64,000 bases of DNA from Notospermus geniculatus (lineage: Eukaryota; Nemertea; Pilidiophora; Heteronemertea; Lineidae). The stretch spans positions 113,472 to 177,471 of the forward strand of contig NMRB01000633.1 of the NCBI GenBank assembly GCA_002633025.1. Reading direction: 5' to 3'. Positions 24,704-37,816 of the stretch are shown one piece after another (positions within the stretch are counted from its first letter, which is position 1; the number at the start of each line of letters is the position of its first letter). Made by a program: the position numbers and the translations under genes. A model generated the notes under the pieces. The model saw only the letters and a list, made by a program, of their open reading frames with translations. It was not told the DNA's origin and did no database searches.

Positions 24704-27588
24704 AGTTTATAAGAAGGAGGCTGTGTCAGAGTTCATGGATGCTTCAGACCAACCAAAACACAACATGAAGCTTCCCCGACCAGATCAATATGACCAGACA
24801 GAGGCAATTAGTGGAACATGAAAACAACCTCTCAGGCCCACTTCAGATATTTGACTGATATTAATCGTTGGAAAGCACATCAAATCACCATTTGAATGTC
24901 TGCGGATGAGTTATCAGGAATCTCGTGTCGGTTTCATGGAATCTCACTTCCTGTTGATTGAAATGGTGGACTGATAGTGTTAGACTGAGTAAACCAATGA
25001 CTGGAGAGCTTCAACCTTTCACTTTATTGCTTGCAACTGCACTTTCCCAATCCTCTGGGTCCATTTCTGTTTTCGTAACAGCTGGCTTTCTCACGCAAGG
25101 TGACTCAAGGGGAAAACTAAGTTAATTAAAATTGAGACTCATACCTTTTGGCTGTGAAACTGATGATCATGAACTTAGACTGATGTTCATATATTCTGCT
25201 CTTGAATGGAAAAAGGCAGTATCGCAAAATTTGGTCAATGGAAGAGCAGTTGATTGAAGAAATAGCCAACTCGACACTGCGGTGTACTTGGTGGTAGGTG
25301 AAAGGGCAATTCTTTCAATTGGCCATGAGGAAGCTCGCTCATCAACCACAACTGTGGTACCTGACCAACTTTGCAGTGGCCTCTGTCAGAAAGAGACTAC
25401 CATTAATCCGTTAGAGGAATTCTCACCAGATTAAGGTTGATGGTGACAAAGAGCTCTTCTACATGAACATGAAAGGGGCTGGAAGACTACATTATTCTGC
25501 CCTAACCAACATGACCATGAGATGGAAGAACATCAACTCCTCTCTCTTCAACCACAACGAATTGATACCAACATGGCGGTCAGTATACCATTCAGACCAC
25601 CATAGGGAAATTCTCTCCAGATCAAGGGCGATGCAGAAAAGAACTCCTCTAGATGAACATGAAAGGGGCTGGAAGTCTACATTATTCTACCTTATCCAAC
25701 GTGACCATGAGATGGTAGAAAGGCTTCAATTCCCACTTTGATGCAGCCCTATAGCGGACAAACAGTCCTGAGATTCACGCAAATGAAGAATAACCCTACT
25801 GTGTTGATTTCATGGCATGATTTGTGGTGAATGTTTTTATGGACAATCTCCATTCTGTTATTCGTGCCAATGGAACACCGGCAGTTTTTTTTTCAGAAAA
25901 TGTTATTGGCATCAATCATGCAACAGATGATATTTCAGAGCGATGACAGAGATCTGAGATAATGAACCTAATTAATCCATAACAGCAGATGTTTAATTAC
26001 TGCAGCCAAATTAGACGTCTGATTTCTGCCATTCTCTGGATAAATCATGGAATTAGGCCATGAGTGATTGCCTCAGGGGGCTAAACCTCAATCCTAGTCC
26101 GTCAATCATGAATGATATGACTATTCTGATCCGAATATCAATTAAATTTATCCGGACTGTATGTTTTCAGAGTGATTTATTGGTCTAATTGGACTAACCT
26201 GATTCCACACTGCAGCCTGTCATCACATCAACAGGTTACCTAAGGAAAAGCAAGAGTTAATCTGTCCATTTGATATGGCCTGATTTTCAGAGGACTTCAA
26301 ATTAGGATGAGCTATGCCGGTTCGAGGTCCAATCACAGAAATAGGCCTACCAATAAAGCCATTATTGCAGCCATCTGCATTAGATGAGTTACAATAGCTC
26401 AATCAGTAACTAGGTTGAATATTGCTTGCATTCTTTGGTGATCAGTGCGGTTATTTCTGCTAATTTTACACATTTTCCTCAATTTACGATTAGTGTTTGG
26501 TAAATAGTGTTCCATGACATTAATGTTGCGCATATAGTGGGTGTCCTAGATCAGAACAATTTTTTCATGTTTCTATTGACGATGGCTGCTGCATCTAATA
26601 GAGCGCTGACATTTCGATGGAGGTAAACACCACACGATTCTGATTTCATCTGATGTGGTAATTAGCACTTTGTCATGCCAAGTGACATGGAATTTGTGAT
26701 TATTGCAAAGCAGTGTATGTACATTCCTTGATCATTCAAAGGAGTTAAACAAATGCATGGCCATTGTACTCACCTGTGCACACACTATATCAGATCAGAA
26801 TCAAAACTTACAGAGAAAAAACACAAATCCCAGTCATTACGACAATTGACAAACAATGATTTGGATGAGAAATTAGATTTCTTACCTTTCTAACTAGTAA
26901 TTGGAATAAGTGCATTAATCTGTATCCTTTCTTTGCTCATTCTGCAGTGTCACCTGCAAGATACAGAAAAGGGAAAATCATCACTTCATGTGGAGGAAGT
27001 TCTGACTCTATAAGCAATGAAATATGTAGAACAAGTCGCGTGTCACCTTTGCTTGTCATCTTCAAACATACTCAGAATCCCTTTATCCTCATTACCTGTG
27101 TTGCAGAATGACTGCAACTGACAACAGAAACATTGAAAACACAAGGTGTCATGTATTACCTGTCAAAAGAACAAACATATACAGATGATACTTTCAGTAC
27201 ATCAACAAGAAACGTGCACTATTTGTGCGGCCATCTTTGTCAACATCTCCATCATCTGAAGGGTTAGGCTGACTCTGCTCCTATTTCAAAGGAAGAGATA
27301 CCACAACAAACACACGGAAAAATGATATTGGCACCTCAAAGGGTTCGAGACATGTCATGACTTTTATTGTGTTCCAGAGAGGTTTCGGAAATCGGAAACT
27401 GTTTCGATACCAAGCTGCCAAGAGATGAGGAAAGCTTTCTTTTTTGAGGATGGCTCAGGTTACCAGTAAAAGGTCGACACCTTCCTCTGGCAATTAGGAG
27501 ACCTGACAATCAACATCAACACTGGGTTACCCAAGACTGGCAGGCAAACAATTGATGTGTGACTTGACGACAATTCTTTCTTATAAAC
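24704..27588. other. Non-coding stretch with a 190-bp tandem duplication
   Basis: ATGAACATGAAAGGGGCTGG recurs at about 25463 and 25653. Surrounding sequence is also similar, giving two diverged copies of about 190 bp (about 25385-25740). A fragment at about 26759-26785 (GGCCATTGTACTCACCTGTG) resembles the left end of the 1.1-kb repeat at 38574. No gene seen. Confidence 0.55.
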
Positions 27589-27591
27589 TTA

Positions 27592-27874
27592 AACCTGCAG
27601 CACACGAAGCAATTTTATTGCTCATTTTTTTGCATGAAATTTGCCACATGTGTGGGTGTTTTCAATGGCAAGAAGGAGTCCATTGCATTGCTCGTTGCTA
27701 GCAATTCACTGCAATTCAACTTATGTTTGATTTTCCATTGCTTGCATTGAACAGATGGTAAGCAATTAATGCACATTGCCTCGTGTGTGGGGAAAAGCAA
27801 CGCAACTCAGAATTGCCTTCAAGAGGCCACTTGCAGTGCAATGAGCAATAAATTTGCTCTCCAACAGTGGGCTT
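27592..27874. mobile_element. Foldback MITE with TTA duplication
   Basis: About 283 bp. The left arm contains AGCAATTTTATTGCTCAT, mirrored on the right by ATGAGCAATAAATTTGCT. TTA occurs at 27589-27591 and 27875-27877. The arms are imperfect, suggesting an older Harbinger-type insertion. Confidence 0.65.
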
Positions 27875-27877
27875 TTA

Positions 27878-30108
27878 TGCACTACTCAATAAAACAACTG
27901 ACTTAAGTGGTCTTCCTCTTCTGTCACCATTAGAACAAACTGAATGGATGTTTCACTTCATTTTTGGTATTTTTTGCCACCAAAACTTCCCTACAGCAAA
28001 CCTCAATAAAGTCAAACAAGAAAGTCAGTGATACTGTACAAATGTAATATACTACTCGATAAAAGTAACACCAGTGATACCCTCGGTGGCAGCGTAATAT
28101 CTCTCAGTCACATCCTATTGATGTGTATCCACCTTCAGAGATAGGGCAAGTCAATTCCCTGTCGTCACTGATATTACTCTGTCAACATCACTCGGATCTG
28201 ACCATAACAAGATAAGATATTAGATCACCGACAAGGGACACTGGGATCTTGGAGGTCAATAATTCAAGTTACGATGGCTCTCGATCTTTGTTGCAGAAAT
28301 GAGACTGTCGTAGCCAAGGAATAGTCAATGGTATTTGAAAGATGAAGAGTGCCCCCAACATCAAGCTTCCTTGTTCAAATGAAACTTCCATATGTCACAC
28401 GATGCAGTACTTGGGGAATTATCAAAATGTCCCATTGCCCAACTACCACTAAATCGAAAACGACCTGCTTGACACACAACACCATAACTCACTTGACCAG
28501 TCTTACTTTTCTCCCAGGAGTAATGGACTTTTTGTGTTGCACTAATGCAATCCAAAGCTTTATTTGTCTGCAGCAATTGTATCATTTTTTTTCAGTCCAG
28601 TAAGTTCAATTTAAATGTCACTGTGTCATGTGCAAGACAGATGAGATGGAATACAAAAATCTTTTTCTCATTACAACAAATAACCAATGAACCAAGAAAG
28701 GTGATCAATTTTGTGGAAAATTATTGCAAAGGATATTCAGAGCATGAAAAGCAGAGAAATATAAATGAGATTCAGATTTGAGCAGGCAGGGAACAAATAC
28801 TTATAGCGTGCTCTTCAGAATCCTTTATAGAATTCAAAGAACCTTCTAATGATGACAATGTTTGGCTAATCATTCATACACGGAATGTGATGCCTTCCAT
28901 AACAACAAACACAGAATTTCAATCAGCTTTCTTTGAAGTATACTACTAGAGCATTAACGAACCGAGTATTGGTAAAGATCGATTGCTTAGAGTGCAGGCA
29001 TTGGGCAATATCAGATCCAATACCATCGACACATCCTAAGAGATGATATAGATCTCACATCTTTTGAATCTTTTGCTTCACCACCAATTGGATTTTCCAT
29101 CTTCTTTGAAGAGCGGTCTGGTTAATCACAGTTCAGCAGATTACAAAACTATTGACTGTGGCGAGAAAGAAATCTATTCATTCAGGCCATCAGGGTGATG
29201 TTGAGGACTTGATCAATACGTCACCGGGTATAATTTACTAGGGTGGTAGTGACACCTTCTTTCAGCTGCTGGTAATAACATCCCTTTTTTTCAGGAAGAG
29301 ATGCTGGAGAGACAATTTGGTGATGGATCTGAGGCAAAGATTTGTTTCATTCATCCGCCTTCATTGGTAAGAGTCGCCTACGCATTCAAGACTGATGAAA
29401 GTTGACACCAGCTATCAGATGCTGGGTGATAGAGAAAGACACTTGTTTTTGGAGAACAGGTCTTGTTTCAGTACAATTCTCAGGGGAGTTTTGATGGCAT
29501 CAATGACCAGATCAGGATTCACCCTCTATTCCAATCCCCAGGAAAGAGTTGCAACACGTTCAGAAGCACAAATGAGAAATTTATTCAACAGAGTGTTGTA
29601 ACCTCCTTAATTCATCTCAACTCAAGACCGATAATGAAGATAGGGATGAACACAGGAGAAGTAATTAGAAGTTCTACATTCTCACCCAGATGATCTCACC
29701 ATAATTAGCGTTATGTCTCCTTGTCAGCTAATTACATGGACATGTTTCCTGTTGACGACATGGCATGAGTACTAATGAGAGGATACGCAGGGTCACTTGC
29801 AAGTTGATGATCATGGTGACTGAGGTTGTTACATTTAATTTTCTGTGATTATCTGGTTGTTCCATCTCAAATCTAAAGCTAGCCTCACTGCTGATTTTCT
29901 GCTTTGCAAATTGCTTGGCAAACCTGCTACCTGCGACTGAATACGACCACAAGGATTGGAACTGATACCAGTCACTGACCTGAAATTGACCACATCTTCG
30001 CCATTGGCGGAAATCACATCTAGCTAGTCCACTATGGCGATCGAGTGCCCAGTTGCAAAGCAAGTCACAAAGCAAAATTTGGTTGAAAATCACAGATGGA
30101 TTCCCCGC
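27878..30108. other. Non-coding stretch, no gene seen
   Basis: Frames at 28349-28603 (+), 28361-28585 (-) and 29395-29693 (+) overlap each other or lack any recognisable feature. No repeat with clear ends. Confidence 0.4.
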
Positions 30109-30111
30109 TTA

Positions 30112-30380
30112 AAGCCCCACATTATTGAATTTTACGATATTTTCAAAATGTTAGGAGAGTTCACATAAGAGGTCTCATAGCTTGTGAAGGTCCCCAAAAT
30201 GCTTGTCTGCGTATTTGAGAGAATCAAGGCCTAGTTTTCAGCACACATTATAAAAAGCTGCAGGGAGAGCCTAATGTGTTCGGGGAGAGCGCAGTACATT
30301 TTACACGTCATGACGTCGTGCACTGACGTCAGGAATCGCGGCGATGATTTGCGTTTTTCACATTCAATACAGTGGGGCTT
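30112..30380. mobile_element. Inverted-repeat element, ends AAAGCCCCAC
   Basis: TTAAAGCCCCACATTATTGAA at the left is mirrored by ATTCAATACAGTGGGGCTTTAA at the right. TTA/TAA at both edges fits a TWA duplication, though the boundary is ambiguous by one base because TTAA is itself palindromic. The interior has GC-rich TGACGTC motifs and no transposase. Confidence 0.65.
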
Positions 30381-30383
30381 TAA

Positions 30384-31573
30384 GGTCATGCACTCAGTGT
30401 TGGAATCAAGGATTGGTGTACTGTACTCCAGAGATTTCATAGTGAAACATTGGTGTGCATCAAATCTCATTCTATCTACAGGATCCAATGGGTTCCATAC
30501 TTCCAAGAGGTGGTGTAGCGACTTTCAACTTTCTTTTGAATTTACTCTTGAATTGAATATAGACCATTCTACATTTGGGAATTCTGTGCAGCAACATCCT
30601 CCCGCAACAGAGGTTTTACCTCACTCCTCTTCATCAACTTGACCTCCATGTGCAAGCAAATGAAGAGGAGCAAGACCAAAGCCCCGCTATGGGAGAATGG
30701 TGCAGTAATGGTAATCTTGCCAACAAGTTCTCAGGAGATCATCAAAAGTGTATTATCTAATGTCACTATTGCCATCAAGTTGACTCACAGGACACACCTA
30801 TAGCTTCCACTACCTTAATGGTACATCTACGTTGCATGCAGAATGCTAACATGAGAAGACAATCTAGAAATGACAAAACCATTAGCTCATTGCCTATGTG
30901 CAATGGACCATTGAACTGCACAACAGGATGTGCTAATGAATATTAAACCCACTTTGATTTATAACATCAAATGCAGATGCTTTTTTGAAGGATTTGAAGT
31001 CTCAGTCACTTCAAGCATAGTCCAAACAATGACCAACCCCTTGATAATTCAAGATAGCATTACTCCGAAAAGTACCTCGGTAACAACATTACTGAATTGT
31101 GATTTATGAGATTCTTCCAGTCCATACATTAATCAACATTTATTTGCACACTGCAAAGTGTCTCAGCAACATTTGCAATCATGAAGATACTCCAGTCCAT
31201 CGATTTCCAGGATTCTAATAAAACATGTCACAGCGGACAGTTTCCTCTCCTGTCTTCGTTAATTAGGGACATGATGAACTGATGTCCCAACAAGACATTT
31301 CAGATAGCCTGTCTAAGAATAACCGTTGCTAGGGAGATCCTCTAGTACGTCATTACATGCTGAGCTTCCCCTTTGAGCAACCTTGGAGTGATTGATTCAG
31401 GGAAAAGACGAGTTGATAGATTATTGTAAGGAATTGATCCAAAAAGATAAATATCTGATGGTATATTCCAGCTGATGATGATGTGCATGAATGCATGGGT
31501 GAAATGGTCAATGGATGGAAATGGGGATATGAGATTCTGAGAGAAGATCAGGTCACACTCATGTAGGACCCAA
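30384..31573. other. Non-coding stretch, no feature seen
   Basis: No supported gene or repeat. Confidence 0.4.
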
Positions 31574-31649
31574 GGTCCATATTCATAAATCTACTGAAGT
31601 CAAAGTGTGATACTTACCTTTTGTGTTGAACAAAGGATAAGTGTCACAC
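31574..31649. mobile_element. Truncated copy of the CGTATTCATAAA foldback family
   Basis: GGTCCATATTCATAAATCTA through the central AACAAAGGATAAGTGTCA matches the left two-thirds of the complete element at 38359-38467. The right arm is missing and the next repeat cluster starts at once, so it was truncated or overwritten. Confidence 0.7.
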
Positions 31650-32110
31650 CGGCCTTTTTACACGGTGCTGGTTCAAGGAAACCTACCTCCACCCTCCTCG
31701 GGCGGGTTCGGTTCAGGATGGATTGATCGCTTTTACACGGTGCGGGTTCAGTAACCTGCCTCAATCTAGTTCGAGGTTGGTTCGTTCAAATGCGTGCCAC
31801 TACATGGCGTGTATCAACATTCATAGTTATCGCAATAAACTACCGGTATACTTCTAACAACATGTGCAGTGCTTGAGAAATCTCGTACGTGATTTCTTCA
31901 CAGGTAACTTACAGCAAATGCGCCAGTGATGCCATTCATGTAATCCCACACGAGGCCGGTGGAGGTCGGTTCGCTTTTACACGAGAGAATAACCAGCCTG
32001 AACCTACTCCACCTACCTCCACCTTCCCGAGACTCACGCGGCGAACTGAACTGGCCCGAGGAAGGTGGAGGTCAGTTGTTTCGCTTTTACACGGGGAAAA
32101 ATAACCGAAC
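31650..32110. repeat. GC-rich repeat cluster with four TTTTACACGG boxes
   Basis: TTTTACACGG or close variants appear at about 31656, 31733, 31977 and 32086. CCTACCTCCACC (about 31683 and 32010) and its complement GGTGGAGGT (about 31963 and 32064) form inverted pairs. It looks like a composite foldback repeat, markedly GC-richer than its surroundings. Frames across it on both strands look fortuitous. Confidence 0.6.
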
Positions 32111-32145
32111 CCTCCTCGATCTAGTCTCGAGCAGGCAGCACGTGC

Positions 32146-32196
32146 ACACCAGGGTGATATCACAAGTGATCTGATCGTAATATCACTTGGTGTGCT
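32146..32196. repeat. Short imperfect palindrome
   Basis: GCACACCAGGGTGATATCAC pairs with the downstream ATATCACTTGGTGTGC, with an inner AGTGATCTGATC. It could form a hairpin of about 50 bp; no target duplication was seen. Confidence 0.6.
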
Positions 32197-32199
32197 ACC

Positions 32200-35100
32200 C
32201 ACTCAGGAGGCTTTCCTCCACAACGCAAACTTCTTCATCGCAACATGCATACAGGAATGTGCAGCTATTTATGCTGTAAAAGCAATCAAATGATTTTGGA
32301 TTATTTGATACCTGACCCGGGAATTGATTTACAGAATGTCGGTTTCTAGTTTCTGTACAAACGATCAAGAATCAATAAGTAAAGCCAGCATTATCAAGTG
32401 TAACAGCGGATGATCATCCTCCATATTCTTAATCTGAGCTCAGACATGATATGAAGGGAACTTTGAACTAAAAATGGACAGAATTAGTCAGGGTCAAAAT
32501 TCAGAGCAATGAAGGCAATTTCTTTCTTCCATGATTGCCTCGGCCAATGCGCCATTTTTGTTCATTTTCAATATGAGGCAAACAACTGTGTCTATTGCAG
32601 GATTGACTAAGTAAATGGACAAACAGAGCTTATTTGCTAAAGCTCGGCATTAGTTGGGATAATTGACTGAGCATGAATTGACAATGCAATTGCAATAATC
32701 ATGATGAGCCTAATCACGGGTGATTTTCCATAGTCAACAAGTGCTATTAAAGATTTTTCAGCATTTCAGTTTTAAATCGTTATTTTCCAGTTCAGCATTC
32801 GGAAAAGGAGATTATCACGCATTGCTGGATGCAGCCTATCCTTCAGCATATCTGGTGCAAAGGGCAGCATCTTGATTTAGAACGATACTCAACCTCTGCC
32901 CTTCACACAAAATCATTATTGAAATACCTATTATGGCAAAGGTCTATTTCTAAAAAGTAAGACAAAGGCATCCTAGCAACAATATTGGTGAGAATAAAGC
33001 AAAGACTGATACAGAACAAACAAAAATCAAAATGATCACATGAAAATTTGTGATGCTTGAATAGGATTATAACTGCTGTATGGAGATATTCAATGGGCCA
33101 ACTGTGTACCGGTACTTAGGACCTGAAAATGTGGATTCCATGCAAAAAATCATCAGTTTTCATAGTTTACGTGACCTCACAACCCCCACCCCCCACCTCC
33201 AGAGCTGATGAGGAGAGGTTGTGCTGAAGCTGCATCCCGACGCTGGTTGCTTTTTATGGTTTTGTGATAGGGCCTATGGGAATGATGGCGAAACCACCGG
33301 GAATTACATGTAGACTACCATATAGCAAAAAAATGTTAACAGATGTTAACACTGCATGCTACTCCCTGCATCTATTCAACATAATTGGACACATTCCAAC
33401 TATTGATACACCCACATCTGCAAACACCTAACAGGCATGACAGTTGGGAAGAAAAAAAATCTTTTGCTCAAGTTGTTACAACATTAGGCCATGCTACTAT
33501 TACTAGTATGAGATATTAGCAGTGCTACTTAGCTAAATCAATAATTCAGCAAACACATCAGGTTATGGTAGTGCTGGTTAGGACACGAATATGTTGAAAC
33601 TATAGTATGCATGAATATCAATTGTCATGCCTTCAATAAAAGACATGTTTGGGTATGGATCAATCAAGTGAATGCAACCTACCAATTTTTATCTATTACA
33701 GGAGGCGAGTATGACCATCGATTCATGATAAGGAAAATATGAGTACCACTTGTGACTCTTACTCACTGAGTGGTTTGTTTTGCAAGTCATTAACTGTGTG
33801 ATACAGGACCAAAGCTTTGACTTATGTCGTTGTGATTTATATGGAGAACTTGAATTATAACATGTGATATGGAGAACTGAAATTCTTTAGACATGTTTGA
33901 ATAGTCCAATGTTCACTTACCTTTGAGTAAGAAAACTTCCAGTTCCTTTCAACGCAAGTAACTGAATGAAATTTAAAACACTCCGCAAGTGAAGAAGCCC
34001 TAGTGTCCTCTGCAACTACTTCCACGCATCTAGTTCAACAGAAATAATGCCACGAGGAAACCCTGTAACCATAGCAACGATGGGGCTAGCCCCAGTAGAA
34101 ATTTTCCGATCTGTGTATGTTTGGGATAATTGTTTCTGTTCAACACCGTGGACCCTCTGGCGATCAGGAAGCGATATTACTGATACTCAATACACTCGAT
34201 AACTTGTAATATGATGTACATACACCAGTATGTATAAGTTGGAATGAGAAGAGACATTCTCCCATCATGGGGTCATCATTGTATGCTATTATTATTCAAG
34301 CTGGATAAAGGAACATCATGTTAGGAAAGTATGTTCTTTGTGAAAGGAAGGACTGGGACATGACATTATTGAAAACATCTGCAGATCATGCGAGGTATCC
34401 ACTTGAAGAGCCACATAGCCCAGAACTTTGTTTTGTCTGGATCAGAAAGCTACAATGACCACATGGACAGATACCCTGGTAACATGTTTGTGTTGACAAA
34501 CTATTCATGATCTTTTGGCCATAGAGTGAAAAGAAAACAATTGAATATCAGAATGCAACCTCATCAGGAAAAAGTGATATCATTCAGAATATGACGGAAT
34601 GAGGAAAATCATGAATATGACTTGGTTCTTTTTTTCTTCGTTCTGTTCAAGATGACATGAATCTTGGAGGAATTATAATTGATGAAGGATATTTTTCCTT
34701 CCTCAGTTCAAAGACGAGTCACGGACAGGAATGTCATGGAATAATTTGCCAATGATTGTGAGACTAGACTGATTTGGTCATTGAATTAGTTCAAGTACAG
34801 GTACACGGTACTGAAAAGGTTGTAAAAGATATCAAACAATGAAGTATAAGGGCAATTCTAAATCTTGATGTTCAACAAAAGTGTATTGACATATTTGTGT
34901 ATTCAACTAAGGAACTGAATAAGTGAATAAAGCCAATAGTACAAGATCAATAAAATACTACTAATATGCCGCATGTGCTATACACAATTCAGCACTAAAT
35001 CAAAATAACTGAGCTGAGAACATGTAAGTAGGCATAATGGGATTTGAGTGTGCTCAGGGTCAGTGAGAATGTTGTAAATCAAGTTGTACCGTAGTCAAGT

Positions 35101-35565
35101 GGCTTTCTTTTTGAAAACATTACATGTAGATGCCATACTTCGTAAAAATATCTTTTTAATTATGCCTCTTTAGTGAATCCCCAGTCAGTCTGCCTGGTTG
35201 AAAACTGGACCAGACAACACGCTCCCACCAAACTTGATACCAGTATTGACAATGAAACTTTTTGTGGTGCAACTTTATTTTGTACTTTGTACACATTTTC
35301 TCCACAAAAGGATGTGTCTCTCTTATCTCCTACCCAGAGGAAACAGATCAAACTCACAGAAAACAACACCAGCCCAGAGCCAATAAAAAATTAATGGAAA
35401 CAACTTACTTACTGAATTGGACTGTTCGCTAATGTTGCAGAGTCATTCATTCTCATAATAGTGTATTTCCCAGCTCGCAAGACTGAGACCTTGGAGGAAT
35501 TATACTTTCATGTCACCATGCAGACTTGGAAATCAATATGATTCAAAAACAGCCAAATAATGAAT
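32200..35565. other. Non-coding stretch, no gene seen
   Basis: AT-rich, with C-rich CCCCCACCCCCCACC at about 33184 and TACATGTA octamers at about 33306 and 35123. The overlapping frames near 35160-35394 look random. Confidence 0.45.
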
Positions 35566-35911
35566 TAGTTGGTTGCGTCCTGTGGGTGGTTTTGCATACT
35601 GGTACTCAAACTATCTGTCTGTGACATTGTGATTGTATTTAGCCCAGTTTTCAATTTCAATTGCACAAAAGAACGCTGGAGCCATAAAAGAACACAGATA
35701 TACTCCTATAAAGGAACGGGTGTGAATGGAAGGGGTGCAACTCAGGGGCCTGCTGGATTGATCCAGGGTTAAGATTTGTGGACCAAGTGCCCCAGGAAGG
35801 GCCACAGGAGGGAATCCCTGCCCATGGTCCCTGGCCGGCAGACAGTGGTGGGAGGTATTTGGCAGGGAGGAGCCCACCCATCTCTCTGCTACCAGTACCA
35901 TGTAGGTCTAC

Positions 35912-36000
35912 GGAGCCACGGTGGTGTAGTGGTTCGGGCCTCCGGCTAGCGGTCAGAGGATCCCGGGTTCGAATCCCACTGCTGGCGTGAGACTTTGGGC
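35912..36000 (+). repeat. tRNA-derived SINE head
   Basis: A box-like TGGTGTAGTGG (35922-35932) and a perfect B box GGTTCGAATCC (35966-35976) sit at tRNA-like spacing. No closed acceptor stem or anticodon arm is evident, so it is a tRNA-derived pol III repeat, not a tRNA gene. The body probably continues to about 36080. Confidence 0.8.
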
Positions 36001-36097
36001 AACATCAAATGAAATCATGTTCCTGATTTGAGTTTACCCTTGCCCTCAAATATGGTAGAATGAGCCCTCAAGGGAATGAATACCACTGACCTACTAC

Positions 36098-36206
36098 AGA
36101 GCCACCTGGTGTCCGTTATTGATGGAGTTTCAATATTGCGGACACCTCACTATTACGGACAGCTGAGCTCAGTCCCAAGGGTGTCCGCAATAGCGAGGTT
36201 CTACTG
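36098..36206. mobile_element. pogo/Tigger-like terminal repeat fragment
   Basis: The right end read on the minus strand is CAGTAGAACCTCGCTATTGC followed by GGACAC, the kind of end seen in Tigger/pogo elements. GTCCGTTATTG and TATTACGGACAGC motifs repeat inside. The left end is weaker (CAGAGCCACCTGGTGTCCG). Confidence 0.5.
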
Positions 36207-36578
36207 TAGTTGGTTGCGTCCTGTGGGTGGTTTTGCATGCTGGTACTCAAACTATCTGTCTGTGACATTGTGATTGTATTTAGCCCAGTTTTCAATTTCA
36301 ATTGCACAAAAGAACACGCTGGAGCCATAAAAGAACACAGATATAGGCCTACTCCTATAAAGGTCGAAAGGAACGGGTGTGAATGGAAGGGGTGCAACTC
36401 AGGGGCCTGCTGGATTGATCCAGGGTTAAGATTTGTGGACCAAGTGCCCCAGGAAGGGCCACAGGAGGGAATCCCTGCCCATGGCCCCTGGCCGGCAGAC
36501 AGTGGTGGGAGGTGTTTGGCAGGGAGGAGCCCACCCATCTCTCTGCTACCAGCAGTAACATGTAGGTCTACCAAGGAT

Positions 36579-36579
36579 N
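36579..36579. other. Assembly gap (single N)
   Basis: Single N directly after the second copy of the 350-bp duplication. GC-rich sequence follows. Confidence 0.95.
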
Positions 36580-36900
36580 TGGGAGACGTTCGCGGCGGGG
36601 CGGGGTCTTTTGCCATGTGTTAGTAAAGGTATAGCCCCGGGGGTAGGCCTAGGCCTAAGCTAAGCGGGCGGGTGATCCACTTGGCAATCGGAAGTCCATG
36701 TAAGGTAATCGCAAGGGAACGCAACCCCGTCTCAAGCCAAAATCGCAACAGTGGATCACCCTAGACCTACAATACATACTGCTTAGGCCTATTCATAAGG
36801 ACGACGGCGACGCGGGGCCAGCATGGCCAGCCTGGGGGGGACATGGGGGACACGACGTGCATGCGGCATGCCTAGCCTAGCTAGCCTAACCTAGGCCTAT
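36580..36900. other. GC- and CpG-rich patch with an inverted repeat
   Basis: Clearly richer in CpG than its surroundings. GGGCGGGTGATCCAC (about 36665) is mirrored by GTGGATCACCC (about 36752), with AATCG words inside, suggesting a foldback of about 100 bp. Several TAGGCCTA octamers lie in or near it. It could be a CpG-island-like promoter, but no exon was found next to it. Confidence 0.4.
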
Positions 36901-37568
36901 GCATTCAATTTTGATGCCTTTTCATACACTAAACGAAGTTTAAGAAATATTCTCACCATTGAAGTTGAATTTGGTATCCTTTGTGCAAGGGAAGTTTCAG
37001 ATGAAATGGTCACTCATCTGCTCACCATGTTCACATGTCAGCTATCAGCTGTTCACAATTTCCGCCATGTAGCTGACCACGTGATCAAACAAATTTGCGC
37101 CCATGCCAACTCAATCTCGTTCCCAGCGGTACAAGATGCACAGGGTAGTTTACCCATTCGACAAAAGATGGCAGCAGCTGACGGCTCGCCAATCTCCACA
37201 CAGGCCCAGGGCCTACAAATTCTCCAAGCTCACCGGCACATGCGCACAAGATGCACACGGTAGTTCACCTATTTGACAATAGATGGCAGGCGCTATTAGG
37301 ACAGGGATCAGTCCACACTATTTTTAGGATTCGAAACACATGGATTTGAGGTCTCGCCGAAATAGAAATCACCATTTGGGGTCACAATGCAAGATGTACT
37401 GTACATACGATACTATGAGAAGGCTTGGAGGAATTGCATTTTACCCTGGCAAATTGTTTTGAAGTTGGGAATGTGTTCTAAAAATACCCGGTACCGGGTA
37501 CCAAAATTGGCACGGTCACCATTTTCAGTAGGCCTATGCTTTGCACCAAGAGATATTCATGCTCTCTC
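36901..37568. other. Non-coding stretch, short internal duplication
   Basis: TACAAGATGCACAGGGTAGTTTACC (about 37130) is echoed by ACAAGATGCACACGGTAGTTC (about 37247), each followed by a GACAA-AGATGGCAG motif: a diverged tandem duplication of about 118 bp. No gene seen. Confidence 0.5.
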
Positions 37569-37571
37569 TAA

Positions 37572-37813
37572 AGCATGGCGCACACGAGCGATTTTTCGAG
37601 CGATTTTCTAGGCGACCGGCCTTGCGACCAAGAAGCGACTAAACATTTTCAGTTTTTTTAGTTTTTGTTGGCTCGTGTGCGACAAATGCTTCTTTGGAAG
37701 ATCAGTGATGTCGCGGATGACATCATTGATCGACCTCCAAGGTAATTATCGCAGGCGACCGAGTAGTCGCATCAGTAGTCGCCCCCATTTTAGTCGCTCA
37801 TGTGCGCCATGCT
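37572..37813. mobile_element. Harbinger-like MITE with TAA duplication, family A
   Basis: 242 bp. The ends AGCATGGCGCACACGAGCGA and (right) TCGCTCATGTGCGCCATGCT are inverted. TAA flanks both sides (37569-37571 and 37814-37816). The interior (TCTAGGCGACCGGCC and GACATCATTGATCGACCTCC) recurs in opposite orientation at 59798-60046. Confidence 0.85.
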
Positions 37814-37816
37814 TAA

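Larger units (their letters stand above)
35566..36571. repeat. Direct duplication of about 350 bp around a SINE and a pogo-like fragment
   Basis: 35566-35911 and 36207-36571 are near-identical. Differences include a 6-bp GGCCTA insertion in the second copy (TAGGCCTA at 36344-36351 against TATA at 35699-35702) and small indels. The second copy ends a few bases before the N at 36579, so an unmerged allele is possible. Minus-strand frames through both copies derive from this repeat and do not resemble a known protein. Confidence 0.8.

Noticed and set aside
31889-32202. Overlapping frames on both strands in a GC-rich block
   Set aside because: Open in several frames because of GC-rich repeats, with no homology or splice context.
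35912-35990. tRNA gene on the plus strand
   Set aside because: A and B boxes are present but acceptor and anticodon stems do not close; it fits a tRNA-derived SINE.
36116-36616. 166-residue minus-strand frame as a gene
   Set aside because: Runs across the N at 36579, a duplicated repeat and a pogo-like fragment; proline-rich content comes from the repeat.
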